Positions 23,438 to 34,616 of a stretch of DNA of 64,000 nucleotides are shown in pieces. The DNA comes from Thelonectria olida (lineage: Eukaryota > Ascomycota > Sordariomycetes > Hypocreales > Nectriaceae), in assembly GCA_020736575.1 (NCBI GenBank), contig JAGPYM010000013.1, forward strand, positions 62,001 to 126,000, written 5' to 3'. Both the position numbers and the translations under genes were made by a program. How positions within the stretch are numbered: the first letter of the stretch is position 1; every line of letters starts with the position of its first letter. Below the pieces are notes generated by a model. That model ran no database searches. It worked only from the letters and a program-made list of their open reading frames with translations, and was not told where the DNA came from.

Positions 23438-26400
23438 CTACAGCTCCTCATGGGCAACAGTCTCCTTGCCTTCTTGGCTGGAGGTGGCATCCTTCGCATC
23501 GCTGGCGGGCTTTGGCTTGGACTCCTCGGCTTCCTTCTCGCCATCTTTGCTGGCCTGAGGAGGCTCGGCCTTGTCATCAGCCTTGCCTTTGACAGTCTCG
23601 CTGTTGGCACCCTCGACATCAGGGTGAGGGGGGGCGACACCGACAAGTTCCTCCTCATTCCAACCACCCTCGGGGGCCTGGATCTCGTTGCCAGCCTCGT
23701 CGACCACGCGAGTCTGAGTTTCGTACTTGGTCTTGAACTCGACTTTGCCCTCGAGAGCTTTGACCTGCTCAGGATCCAGCAGGTTACCATCTTGATCACG
23801 ATACTCGATCTTTTCCTCCTTGGCGAGGACACGATGTTGCTCGTTCTGAACAGGAGCTCCGGAGATCTTGGCCTCGTCCTTCTTGTCAACAGGAGCGGCG
23901 GCCTTCTGAGGCTCAACCTTGTTGGCTGGAGTGGTAGGAACCACAGATCCGCTGACGGAAACGTCACTAGCAGTATACTTGTCATACTATATGCGATGAA
24001 GTTAGCCTTGACGCTGTCCAGATCGATACTGTGAATGCGTACGAATACATCACGCCAGGTTCAATCATGGCCGGAAAGTGCCGTGTCGAACCAGTCGCCC
24101 GTTCACCCGCGTTGCGGAAGTTGTCTTTGTGGGATGGCCTCGGAAACACTTACGCTATCAAAGAAGGTATTGCAATCAAAGTCCCAAGTGCTGAAAAGCT
24201 TCACTCGCTTGCACTCGGCCTTAGTCCAGGGACTACCGTAGGCCAAGGGGGCGTATAGAGTGAAGACGGCAGCAGTAAGGACGAGGAAGGAAACCGTGGT
24301 CAAGCGGTTGATAATGGGATTCTCACGGACACCAATGCCGGGAACACGAGCAGTGATGAAATCGAAGATCTGGCAAAGGGCAATAATGGCAAAGTAGAGG
24401 GCGGGGAAGTAGTGGTGAAGGAAGAGCTGACGCTTCATCAGGTAGAAAGGGAAGTAGTGCAGGGCCCAGCCAAGAATGTAGGTGCCGATCTCGTAGTCGA
24501 ACCGCTTGAAGGTGTTGTTGGAGTAGTCGTTGCAGCTTCGCTGCCACCGGAGGATGGCGACACCCTTGAAGAGAGCCCATACGGCAATCGCGATGGTGGT
24601 GGACCACCAGATGACAGGGTTGCCAATGAGGTAGACCTGAGTATGGTGTCGGCCCCAGAAGTTGATGCCACGGCGAAGGATGGGCCAAGACTCAGGGCGG
24701 GAGTCCCAGGCGTGAGAGTCAGTCAGACCAGCGTTGGTGGTCCACATAACCTTGTTGAGTTCGAGGAACTTGCCAAAGAAACCCGGGTTACGATAGTTGA
24801 CCTTCTCAACACCCTCGACACCATCTCCAAGCAGGGGGTGCTCGTTGTACTCGACATACCACAAGCTGTTGGGGAGAGTACCGCCGCGGGCGCAGGTTAC
24901 CTCCTGTTGCTCAGAAGCCCAGTCGGGGAGCTTGACCTTGTGGGAGAAAAGGACACAGCCAGTCATCAGGTGAACGAGGCGGAACTTGGTCTCAATGGTT
25001 CGGAGACGCTCCTTGGCAAGAGAGCCATGGGACTTCTTCTTGACAATCTCGACACGGAAGAAGTCGTTAGCGTCGCCCTCGAAGCCCTCGTAGCCGTAAG
25101 CGGAAACCTCGTTCTGCCACTCAGCCTCGGTAATCGGGGGGCGGACATCGTGGGAGTGAAGACGGCGGTTGGTGGGACGGTGGAAAAGTCGAAGAACGGT
25201 GCCGTCCTTGATGTACTGAGGCTCAGGCAGGGCGTCCCAGGCGAGGGTGCCGTTGATAGGTTGACCATCCACGCCGAGAGGCTGGGTCTGGTTCTCCAGA
25301 AGCCAGATGTTGTTGTCGTCCTTGTGAGGATAGAGGGTAATCTGCTGCTGCTTGCTGCCGGTGGGGTACATGAGAGGGTGGGAGTGGAGATAACCACCCC
25401 GGGTGTTAACATGGCGGATAGTAACACGGCTTCCCAGCAAGACATCGGCGGGAACGTCCTTCATGCCCTTGTTGTTAAGAGTGGCCTGGAATTCGGAGCT
25501 CATGAAACCATCACCGTCGCCAGGGTTCCGCAGGATGGCGAAGTGAATGGCGAACATGGCCATGTAGAAGGTGGCAGGGATGACAATGAGGGCGAAGGCA
25601 CGAGCGCAGAAGTGCTTAAACCAGAGACGCTACAAAGAGGCGTTAGGAGAAAATCACCGAGTTGAGATATGGGAGGAGACGTACCATGGAAACGTTCTTG
25701 CTGTCACCGAGGAGAACCCAGAGTTGGACCAGAGTCAGGGCACCAACCCAGGCGATAGTGAAGAGACCGACCCATTTGATGCTGAAGGTGACGCCGAGTC
25801 CGAGACCAGTGAGGATGAGCCAGAACCACCAAGTGAGCGAGAAGGCCTTCTCGGGTCCAAGCTCATGCTGGTTGGTAAAGCATGAGAAAGCCAAGGCGGT
25901 AAAGGCAGTGGCAACGACAAGGGGCGAATCGAGTAGAATCAAGCGAGCCTGAGTCAAGAGACCGTTCTCTGTAACTAAGAGTCAGTATGTGTGGCCTGAG
26001 AGGGAGCAATTGGGCACCGCCGAAAGGAATTGGTCCTGAGACTTACCGAAAATGATGAGGCCAGCACCCATGGCAGCCGTCATGGTGCGGCAACCAACAG
26101 CCTTGAGGGTAAAGAACATGCACGGAGCAACGAGAACACCGCAAATGGCGGGGAACAGGCGCATTGAGACATAAGGAACGCCGGGCTCGAGGTAGTCCTT
26201 GCCAATCTCCTTGAAGTCGAAGTTGCCATTGAAGCCAGCCAACCATCCGACGAGAGCAATCAGCATCTTGGCGAGGGGCGGGTGAACGTCCATAAAGAAC
26301 TTGCCCTTGATGTACTTGGAAGCGAAACCACCGAAGCTGTTGAAAGGGAAGAGGGGTTAGCGGAGGAGCTCGCAACAGCTCTAGGGAGCTTGGCAGCGTA

Positions 26401-26707
26401 GGGTTGACTGCGCAACTTACTGGACCTCATCGAAGACAACGCTTGTGGGCTGGAAGATCTTGAAGACACGGACAACGGTCGAGACAACGGTAAGGGCGAG
26501 AACGACCCAGTAGTCGGAGACGGGAAGGAGGAAGATGTCATTGTCCTCGACACCATCAGACTTATATGAAACCGTCTTCTTCTTGCCAGACTTGGACTTG
26601 GACTTGGCGACAGGCTGCTGCTGTTGCGGCTGGGTCTGCTGGACAACAGGCTGTTGCTGTTGCGCCTTGATAGGCGGCTGGGGACTTTTGCCCCTGGTAC
26701 GAGCCAT
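23438..26707 (-). CDS. Protein O-mannosyltransferase, PMT1/PMT2 type
   Basis: ER membrane enzyme that transfers mannose from dolichyl-phosphate-mannose to Ser/Thr of proteins entering the secretory pathway. Five exons: 26707-26421, 26336-26047, 25968-25685, 25629-24154 and 23986-23438; 961 residues. All joins keep frame and use GTAAGT or GTACGT donors. A Gln/Lys-rich cytosolic N-terminus precedes the first membrane helix (about 65-83). The essential Asp-Glu pair lies in VVFDEVHFGGFASKY (D93, E94), whose His spans the first intron. LLDSPL and the MIR-repeat region (about 350-535, with LHSHPLMYPTGSKQQQITLY) follow. Several more membrane helices precede DFDCNTFFDSYDKY. A hydrophilic tail of about 180 residues contains EEKIEYRDQDGNLLDPEQ and an acidic end. 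The long tail favours a Pmt1 orthologue over the shorter Pmt2 or Pmt4, but subfamily needs a tree. Confidence 0.9.
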
Positions 26708-27884
26708 GATAACTCGATCGCGTCGACTCGCAAGGAGCTCAAAGTGGGATGTTGTCCTCGAGTCGCAAACACGATATACGGGGTGGTCGAGAGGAACAAT
26801 CGAGGAAATCGGCGGGTTGTAGTCAAATGAGAGTATGAAGCGGAAGTTGATAGGCGATTAAACAATCCTCATTGATGGATGAGGAGAGGAAATAGGAATA
26901 AGACGTCGAATACGAAGTAGATCTCGACGTGGAAAAAAGGAGGTCAATCGCAGCCAGCAAAGGCCTGGAGAGACGTCTGACGGAGGGTGGGGAGGGGATC
27001 GCTCTCGACCGTGGAGAAGGAGGAGGACGAGGATGATCAATGAAGAGAAAGAAGGAGATAGACAAGAGAGTCTAAAAAAGGGTTCTCGGAAACAACACGA
27101 GGGAAAGGAGGGAAGAGAAGAATGTCAGGGGACCATGGTAAAAAAAAAAGGAACACGCGTGCGACTGGGCTCGGGTTGGCTGACGCTGTCTCTCGCGCCT
27201 CTAAGAAAATTGTAGCTACAGTGGCCTCTTCGGTTCCAGCTCCTGCACAAGTACGGAGAAGCAGCACCAGCTAAGCCAGCCTCTCTCCACTAAAAAGACA
27301 ACGCCTAGCCAGCCTGGAAATGTCTGCTCCACTGAGCACCCCTTGCAAAGGATCTGACGGGAACTTATCTCGGCGGAGGGAGAAGGGTTGAAACAAAACA
27401 GCTCATCAATTCATCGAGGACAGAGTTTGGATATCATGGTTTGGTAGTTTTCGGGGTTTTACCACGTTAAAAAGCTTCGCTCAAACATTCCCAAGGAAAT
27501 CAGCTGGGAATGGAAGCTGATTCAACTTCACATGCAACATGCATCGACTCATACGACCAAGGGGCAGCTTCAGGACTGATCCATTCGCAAACGTCAAATC
27601 AATAGTTGCCAAACTAATGAGACGAACGTGCTACGTTGCAAAACAAAACCAAACGTCCAACAAGGGGCAACGCCACAGTCCACTGCAAGTTGTGCTCTGC
27701 TTCAGCCGCAACAGGGGTTGAGCTTGGAGCCTTCAGCTGCTTCCGTTTTGCGCCGGATCAACCGTTTCTCCGCCAGAGCTTCGCGTTTGGCCTTCCATCA
27801 CGAAATTTCCCAAGCCATCGTCCCAAGGCAACATTTCGCCCAGACCATTCGCATCACGCCCATTTCCAGATAAACGTCCCAATC
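26708..27884. other. Divergent promoter region, PMT and SF3A1
   Basis: Shared upstream region of two divergent genes. The PMT side (26708-27060) is purine-rich on the plus strand, hence pyrimidine-rich for the PMT leader. The SF3A1 side is open in frame back to about 27636, but has no protein character and is probably leader. No separate gene seen. Confidence 0.55.
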
Positions 27885-29546
27885 ATGGCAGCCGTCGCGA
27901 CAAACGGCGATGCCGCTCTCGACGAGCTAAAAGCCCCCGCCGGAGTTGTCCTTCCCCCGCGCGAGATTCGCAATGTCCTCGAGAAAACTGCCGGTTACGT
28001 CGCGCGAAACGGCTTCGTCTTTGAAGATCGAATCCGCGAAAAGGAACGCCAGAACCCGAAATTCAGCTTTCTGAACCCCACCGACGCCTATCATCCGTAT
28101 TACCAATGGCGGCTCGACGAGATCAAGGCTGGTCGCGGAACTGATATTGCCGCCGGCCGCGCTGGCGAAGCTCCCGTTGCTCCCCCAAAGCCCCAGGGCC
28201 CGCCAAAGCCTCCAGACTTCCAATTCTCTGCGCGCATGCCCCGAATCAACCAGAAGGACTTGGACGTCATCCGACTTGCCGCCCTGTTCGTCGCTAAGAA
28301 CGGTCGTCAGTTCATGACCCAGCTCGCGCAGCGTGAAGCCGGAAACCCTCAATTCCAGTTTCTCATCCCTAATCACACGTTCCACAACTTCTTCCAGCAC
28401 ATTGTCGATCAGTATACGACTCTCTTGAGGGCGAGCGGTCTTGGGGGCGAGGGAGGAAAGATGCAGGAGGAAAGAACGACCGAGTTAGAGAACAACATGA
28501 AGGACAAGTTCGTAATTCTGAACCGCGCTAAGCAGCGAGCCGAGTACACCAAGTATCAAGAGGCCGAGCGACAAAAGAAGGAAGAGGAGGAAGAACAAGA
28601 AAAGGTTGAGTTCGCACAGATTGACTGGGGCGATTTCGTTGTCGTCGAAACCATTACTTTCAACGACTCCGACGACCAGGCTAACCTGCCACCCCCGACT
28701 AACCTGTCCGAACTGCAATACGCGTCCCTCGAAGACCGAAATAAGGCATCCATCAGCTCCAACCTCCGCATCGAAGAGGCTATGCCTGGCGAAGAAACGG
28801 CATACAACGCGGCTCCTGCTACCGCCCAACCTTCGTATCCTCTTCCCGTTCATCCCGGATTCGGCGCACAACAGCAACCTGCCTACCAACCCCAGATGCC
28901 GCCACCCTCCCAACCATATGCGCCAGCCCCTCAACAGCCACAACGGTCGGCCCAAGAGGAGGAAGAGGAGCGCAGAATCCAGGAGCGTGTGGAGCAACAA
29001 GCTCGAAAGCAGCAGGCTCATACTGAGGCTCGTGGCGGCGCTGCTCCTATGAAAATTAGAGAAAACTACGTGCCCCGCGCTGCACAGAAGAATGCAAATA
29101 AACAGGGTACCCAGATGGCGCTCTGCCCCAATTGCAAGCAGCAAATTCCCATGAACGAGCTTGAAGCTCATATGCGAAGTAAGTTCCCATTCCTTGTCTC
29201 TTTCTTGTGCTAGGAGGAATGGCTAACCACAAACATAGTCGAGCTCTTGGATCCGAGCTGGAAAGAACAGAAGGCCAAGGCGGACGCGCGCTACGCTTCC
29301 TCGTCACTTGCCCATGTTGACGTGGCTAATAATCTCAAGCGCCTTGCCAGTCAGCGAAGCGATGTCTTTGACCCAGTGACTGGGCAGGCCCTTTCTGAGG
29401 ATGAATTAGCCCGTCGGAAGAAGGCTGCAATTCACAGCTTTGACGGTAATCCGGACGGCAAGAGCTTTCCTCAGGCTCACTCCCAGAGCGTCAATGTGGA
29501 AGAGCAGATCCGCGCTATCCACCAGAAGTTTGCCGAGAAGAAGTGA
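27885..29546 (+). CDS. SF3A1: Splicing factor 3a subunit 1 (Prp21/SF3A1)
   Basis: Component of the SF3a complex of the U2 snRNP, needed for branch-site recognition in pre-mRNA splicing, in the nucleus. Two exons, 27885-29178 and 29239-29546, 533 residues. Two SURP modules are clear: residues about 25-85 (REIRNVLEKTAGYVARNG ... FLNPTDAYHPYY) and about 125-185 (VIRLAALFVAKNGRQF ... FLIPNHTFHNFF). A charged helix rich in Glu/Lys follows (about 205-245), then FAQIDWGDFVVVETITF. Near the end CPNCKQQIPMNELEAHMR is a C2H2-like element split from IELLDPSWKEQK by the intron, with frame restored by A|TC. The C-terminal ubiquitin-like domain of animal SF3A1 is absent. The ATG at 27885 was chosen because the upstream frame lacks conserved character. 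Confidence 0.93.
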
Positions 29547-30860
29547 ACGAGGTCCAGCATGTTACCGAGCAATGGTGCATCATCCACATCGGGCTTGCTT
29601 CTTTGATAAGGAAGAGGTCCTTCAATTAATAACAACCCTAGGCAGCCCAACGCTGGAAACAGCTCCGGCAACGGGGCATAGGAAAGAGTCTCAAGGCTCA
29701 CCCTTTGCGCCCAGAACAAAATCCGGGCACGCATGGAGATTGCTTGGCGTTTGTAGGCTTGGCCTAAGGTGAGGCACATCTGGCGTTTTGATTATTGTGA
29801 TTTGGGGGCTCATGCGTCTCGTCTCAGCTCAAACCCTCTACAAAAGAGGTATGCTTACGAAGCGAGGAGGATATATTGGACGATGGACATTCATATGTCT
29901 GAAGGAGGCGCTGATTGGGTTCTTCTTGGTGAGGCATTCTCTCTCAAATCCACGTCGATTAGTATATTGTGTCTCACCAAGCAATTCCGAGGTTCAATTT
30001 GTACCATTATTCTGTAAACTAGGTATGAAGTACATTGCTCACAAGTCAGCCTCCTCAACGAGATTCGCCATGCTTCTTGACCTTGCTCTGTCGCTAAATG
30101 CGCTACCTGGAGTCCTATCGGGACGTCATGAATCATGGTGGTGTAACTGCCTCTAAGACTCCTAGTCCCAGAGTTCGTGGCTCCTGAGAAAGTTCACCAT
30201 CATTCTGACCTCTGGCCAAAAGACATCTGTTTAAGCCTCTTCTTCTTGAGAAGCATAAGTACCTAAGGTAGGTAGACAGACAAGGGACATGAATCTAACG
30301 ATTTATATAAGGAGGGAGGTACATGCTCTCTTTTTCTTACTTTCTTTACTGGGAGAGAACTTGGGAGCTCTCCCCCTATGACGTATATTTGTGACAGCGA
30401 ACCGACACTGTCCAAACAAATAAATAACTTTCCATACTTATATAAAGCAACTTGAGGCCTGATAGCAGCTAAACCTATATATTGACACAAGATAATCCGT
30501 GATTTGTTGTTGCTGCGGAATTAATTGATTCCTGTTCCCCCACTTCACTCGTCTCATCCCCGCCTTCCTCTTCTTGGCAGGCAGCCCCCACCACCGACGA
30601 CCATCACCAAGGAGCTTCTCGTATCGTCAAGCTGACCTCCAACCAACTTTCTTCCTTCTTCGCAGGTACCCAAGCGCACAACACCGACAACAGCGACACC
30701 CGCTTTCTGGTTTCAACCATCAACCCCCCGGCGAACCCCGGCCATCTCCCCCCTCAACACCGCAAAACTGGCGCCCGATCAGGATTCCGGCCACAGCGCC
30801 GGCACCGACTCCAAGTCGCCCGAGTCTCCCTCAAACCTTCACCGTCCCATCCTCCAGGCC
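29547..30860. other. Intergenic, SF3A1 3' flank and SNX3 promoter
   Basis: No gene recognised. It holds a GTACCTAAGGTAGGTAG motif near 30258 and an A/T-rich patch at 30420-30530, followed by a C-rich stretch (30540-30860), the likely leader of the sorting nexin gene. Confidence 0.5.
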
Positions 30861-31501
30861 ATGCCCGATACTCGCCAGCAGAGCTTTGATGAGATCTACG
30901 GCCCTCCCGAGAACTTCCTAGAGATTGAAGTGAGCTCCCTTGGCTGCATCTGACCTCGTCCCTCCTCCATCGCCTCTGGCGGAAATAGTGTCGCATGCCC
31001 ACTATCACCTCGTCGCATCCAGCTTCACTGAGACCACACGACCGCTAACTCTCTCTTTTCAGGTGCGCAACCCGCGAACTCATGGCATGGGCCGTCACAT
31101 GTACACCGACTACGAGATTCTTTGCCGCACAAACATCCCCGCCTTCAAGCTGCGCCAGAGCAGCGTCCGTCGCCGCTACTCCGACTTTGAGTACTTCCGT
31201 GACATCCTCGAGCGCGAGAGCGCCCGCGTCACCATTCCTCCGCTGCCCGGGAAGGTCTTCACCAACCGCTTCAGCGACGACGTCATTGAAGGTCGCCGCG
31301 CCGGGCTTGAGAAGTTCCTCAAAATCGTTGTCGGTCACCCGCTGCTGCAAACCGGCAGCAAGGTACTTGCTGCCTTTGTTCAGGGTAGGATGCCTCGATT
31401 GTCGCGCGAATTTTCTTGACAAGCGCCTGCAGTCGCATTTTGGTTGATTAAATCACTGACTCTTCTTGATAGACCCCAACTGGGACCGCAACGCTTGGTG
31501 A
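30861..31501 (+). CDS. SNX3: Sorting nexin 3 (Grd19/Snx3), PX domain
   Basis: Small endosomal PX protein that binds phosphatidylinositol-3-phosphate and works with retromer in endosome-to-Golgi recycling. Three exons: 30861-30929, 31063-31384 and 31473-31501; 139 residues, the normal size for a PX-only Snx3. The PX domain fills nearly the whole chain. The phosphoinositide pocket is seen as [10 protein letters not shown], the proline loop as IPPLPGK, and the second basic site as [11 protein letters not shown]. The last exon codes DPNWDRNAW, the Snx3 C-terminal signature, and confirms a splice that a single-exon reading misses. The start gives [23 protein letters not shown], as expected for the family. 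Confidence 0.95.
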
Positions 31502-32648
31502 CCGCATCGCACAGTCTGGTCTCTATTCTTCATGTCCTCTCCAACCCATACGCCTCCCTCTTTCGTTCTCCAATCACCCCGGAAGCTCCGCAAGCGACAG
31601 CGTCCCACAAGCCAACAATATACCCCTCTCAACCATCTCAGAACAACCCCGTGACGGATCCTCCAGACAAGGCAATAAGAGCTGACAAAAATGGTAGAAG
31701 CTTGGCAACAAGAGGAGGAGATGATGTGCTAGACAGAGCCATTCACCTCAACTCGTACATAGCATTCTTATCCCTGCTGCGGATATTCCGGTCGGTCATT
31801 TTGCTTTGGTTGGTTTTCAGCCCTTTCGCCTCATCTTGCATCACATCCGCTTTGCCAAGAACAGAACTGCTGCTCTCGGAAAGGAAAAATTTCCTATTCT
31901 TATCCAGTGTGGAGAGGAGGCGTTTGGGCAACCATTTTTTCTTGTTTGCTTTAGTTGCAATTCTTCTCTCATCTTCCTTGGCCCTCAGCCAATCGTTTGC
32001 CCTCCATCTCCAAGCCCCTCGCTAGGAAAAGAAGGAATCACTGAAAAGCGCAGTGCGAAAGCGGAATTTGCCATTTGTCAAACGTTCCTGAGCCTCCCTT
32101 GAACAACAAAAGGCTTCTAGTGGGAGTTTGAAGTTCTTTGATTGCCATGCGAAGCATATATCGTTCTGGGCTGGTTTTGGTATATGGATATAGTCGTGGT
32201 ATCTGGAGGAGAATGCAAAAATTGTGCGCAAGACATCCTGTGCCCTTTCTTAGTGTACATGTATGCGAGAGTGTATGCGTTTCCACCTCTCTTCGTCTAC
32301 AAGCCTGTCCGCTAGCCCAAACGCCGCAAAAATTCGAGACCTCTTCCTTTCCTGATTCTACACTCCTGGACCTCCCTGACTGCTATACGTGTCCTGGATT
32401 TTCAGTTTATAGTTGGCCCAGGCGCATCCTGGGCAACGGAATATGACGGGCGGCGTTGGTTGTGATTATATGTTGTACATGGGGGGGTCTATGAGCTGTT
32501 TCTCAATGTCGTTGTCCCCTTTTGATGGTAGTGGTGATACAGTATTTGAGCCTCGTGAGTGGGATTCGATATTTTCGTGATGGAGACGTTATGGGGTCGA
32601 TTAAATTCGTATGTGATGTTTCGTTTGTCGCGTTGCCTCGCGGCTCGT
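31502..32648. other. Intergenic between convergent SNX3 and carrier genes
   Basis: The 3' flanks of two convergent genes. A frame open from 31444 to 32025 runs out of the SNX3 last exon, but reads as untranslated, low-information sequence. Nothing else is visible. Confidence 0.55.
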
Positions 32649-33973
32649 TTAGGCGGGAGTGTGGAAGAGACGAAGAATGCCCTCGTACATGCCAAACATG
32701 ATGGCAGCGCTGGGCACGGTTCGCATGAGATGGGGAGTCAGGCCGCCGTAGAGACCCATCAAGCCCTCCTCGATCCAGACGAGCTTGAAGCACTGGACTA
32801 GGCCGGTGTACTTGGGTAAACCATTCTCCATGGGGGCTTGTCGTAGTCGGGTTCGTGCGACCTGTTCATTTCGAGTTAATGCTATCAATGTTTTCAAGAA
32901 GGGTGGTTCATGGGAGGAGAATCATACCTCATGTGGATAAGCAATGACGGCAGCCACCAGCTTTGCACCACCGGCGGCGCACGAGTTGCCAAGCCAGTCA
33001 ACCGTCGTATCCCACACCGTCTTCTCCCTTCCGCTTTGAACGATCCGGGCCTCCCTGCGAGCGAGAGATACCTTCATCTGTTCGTATAGCATCCATTGCA
33101 TGGTCGACTCTACGACACCAAGGTAGCTGGCGCTCATGCCACGGTACAAGCTCTTGATGCCTTCACCTCGGATGACCTGGCGGACACAATCGTAGCTGTT
33201 GCGGTATTGGCGCACCTGGGCTCCGCCACTACGTTCGGAGACATTTTTATCGAGTTGCAAACGAGTTTTGACCATCCAGATGGGATTCGTAACGGTTGAA
33301 GTAACTACGCCGGCAGCGACGCCAGCAGTGAGGTGGACCCAGGGAGCCTCCTCGCCGTTGTTGGCATATTGGGAGATGAGACGCTTGCCATTTCCGTAGA
33401 CGTAAAAGTTGATGGCACGGGCGGGAATCACACCAACGAGATTGGGGCCGAGGCCCTTGAAGAGGGCACGCCCACCTTCAGTCTTATATACGGCGCCGAG
33501 GATCTGGAGGGTATCTTTGAGGTGGTAGATGGCGGCGCGGGCGGGGTTGAGGCGACCAAGAGCTTGCGCTTGGGCTTCGCGCGAGGCACGGATCTGGGCT
33601 TGGTAGAAATCGGATTGGAGGCGAGTTTTGAGGACATCGAGGGGTGCAGTGAGGGTTGCGGCTGTCATGCCACCGACTCTAGTATTGGCGATTCGTGTCA
33701 GTTTTTTTTTTTTGCTCGATCTCAGCCACTGAGGGGGAGGGTTTTGCTCTTCACGTACGCTCCAGCAAACATGTGCACCCATGATTTGGCAAAAGGCAGG
33801 GCTTTGATGTTGCCTTGCACAGGTGTATCGTCGGGAATGACATCGCCGGTCTCCCTCGACTGGATGAGGGCGGCGTGCTCTTTGGGGGAGTGGGTGTGGT
33901 GGAAGGGCCTCTCGTCGCGGCCGGCGACAAAAGAAGAGGATTGAGGAAGCGTCATTTGGGCGGTAACCGTCAT
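32649..33973 (-). CDS. RIM2: Mitochondrial carrier, Rim2-like pyrimidine nucleotide type
   Basis: Inner mitochondrial membrane carrier of the SLC25 family, predicted to exchange pyrimidine (deoxy)nucleotides for mtDNA and RNA synthesis. Three exons: 33973-33759, 33678-32928 and 32861-32649; 392 residues. Three carrier repeats are present, each with the Px[DE]xx[KR]-type signature: APLDVLKTR, NPIWMVKTR and YPHEVARTR. The Trp in the second motif (PIWMVK) is characteristic of the Rim2 / SLC25A33-36 group and supports the assignment. An N-terminal extension of about 70 residues precedes the first helix (HMFAGAVGGMTAATL), as in yeast Rim2. A long basic loop lies between helices 1 and 2 (about 95-125). 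The first join, GC|A, restores AGAVGGMT. Substrate is inferred from family, not shown. Confidence 0.9.
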
Positions 33974-34616
33974 GGCTCGATTGATATTTGAGCCGAATTC
34001 GAATTCAGCTTATGGTATCCCCGTAACTAGAAGTCGTGTGAGAATCCCGTCGCAACGAGTTTGCGCCCGGGACGATCGGCGACGAGGGACGTGGAATGAC
34101 GACTTCGGGGGTGGAAGAAAGCTCTAATGATTGAATTGATGTATTACAGCATAGAGATAATGGTTGGAAGCACGTTAGTGTTGGAGAAGTCGAGATTGGA
34201 GGGTGGTGATGTAAAAGAAGAGAAAAATCAATGGAGGTGGAATAGTTGAATTCTCATGTCTCGAGAAGGAGCAGGCGTACGAATACGTTAGTGACGGCTC
34301 TTTCTCAGTCTGGGTCTGGAATCGAATTAGAATCCGACTTTTTTTTTTTTTCGACGCGAGCTTTGGATTGGCCACACGCGCTATCCTTCTTAATTAATGC
34401 TGACTATTTCGCAAATGGTCAAGTCACATTCAAGGGTGGGTCAAGGAGCCGGGGGGCTTCCATGTGCCGACTGGAGCGGGACATCAACTTCACTTCACCT
34501 TCTTGACGAGGCACTGACGCAATGACAACAGAAGGTGGTATTGCCAAGCATCAGACCGGAGTGCCCAAGATGCTGGAAATTACTTGCTAATTGAGGCAGA
34601 TGCCTCTAGACGACTG
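33974..34616. other. Intergenic, carrier promoter
   Basis: The carrier's upstream region, with an EcoRI-like palindromic GAATTCGAATTC near 34004 and a T-run near 34340. No gene seen. The following gene ends at 34617, so this is also its 3' flank. Confidence 0.5.

Noticed and set aside
23408..24034. Plus-strand open frame of 208 codons opposite the PMT tail exon
   Set aside because: Leu/Val/Gly-rich shadow of the charged C-terminal tail; it crosses the PMT intron.
24412..25665. Long plus-strand open frame (417 codons) opposite the mannosyltransferase
   Set aside because: It lies wholly inside the main PMT exon, has no domain character, and codon bias of the sense strand explains an open antisense frame.
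31444..32025. 193-codon plus-strand frame after SNX3
   Set aside because: It starts inside the last SNX3 intron in a different frame and reads as 3' untranslated sequence.
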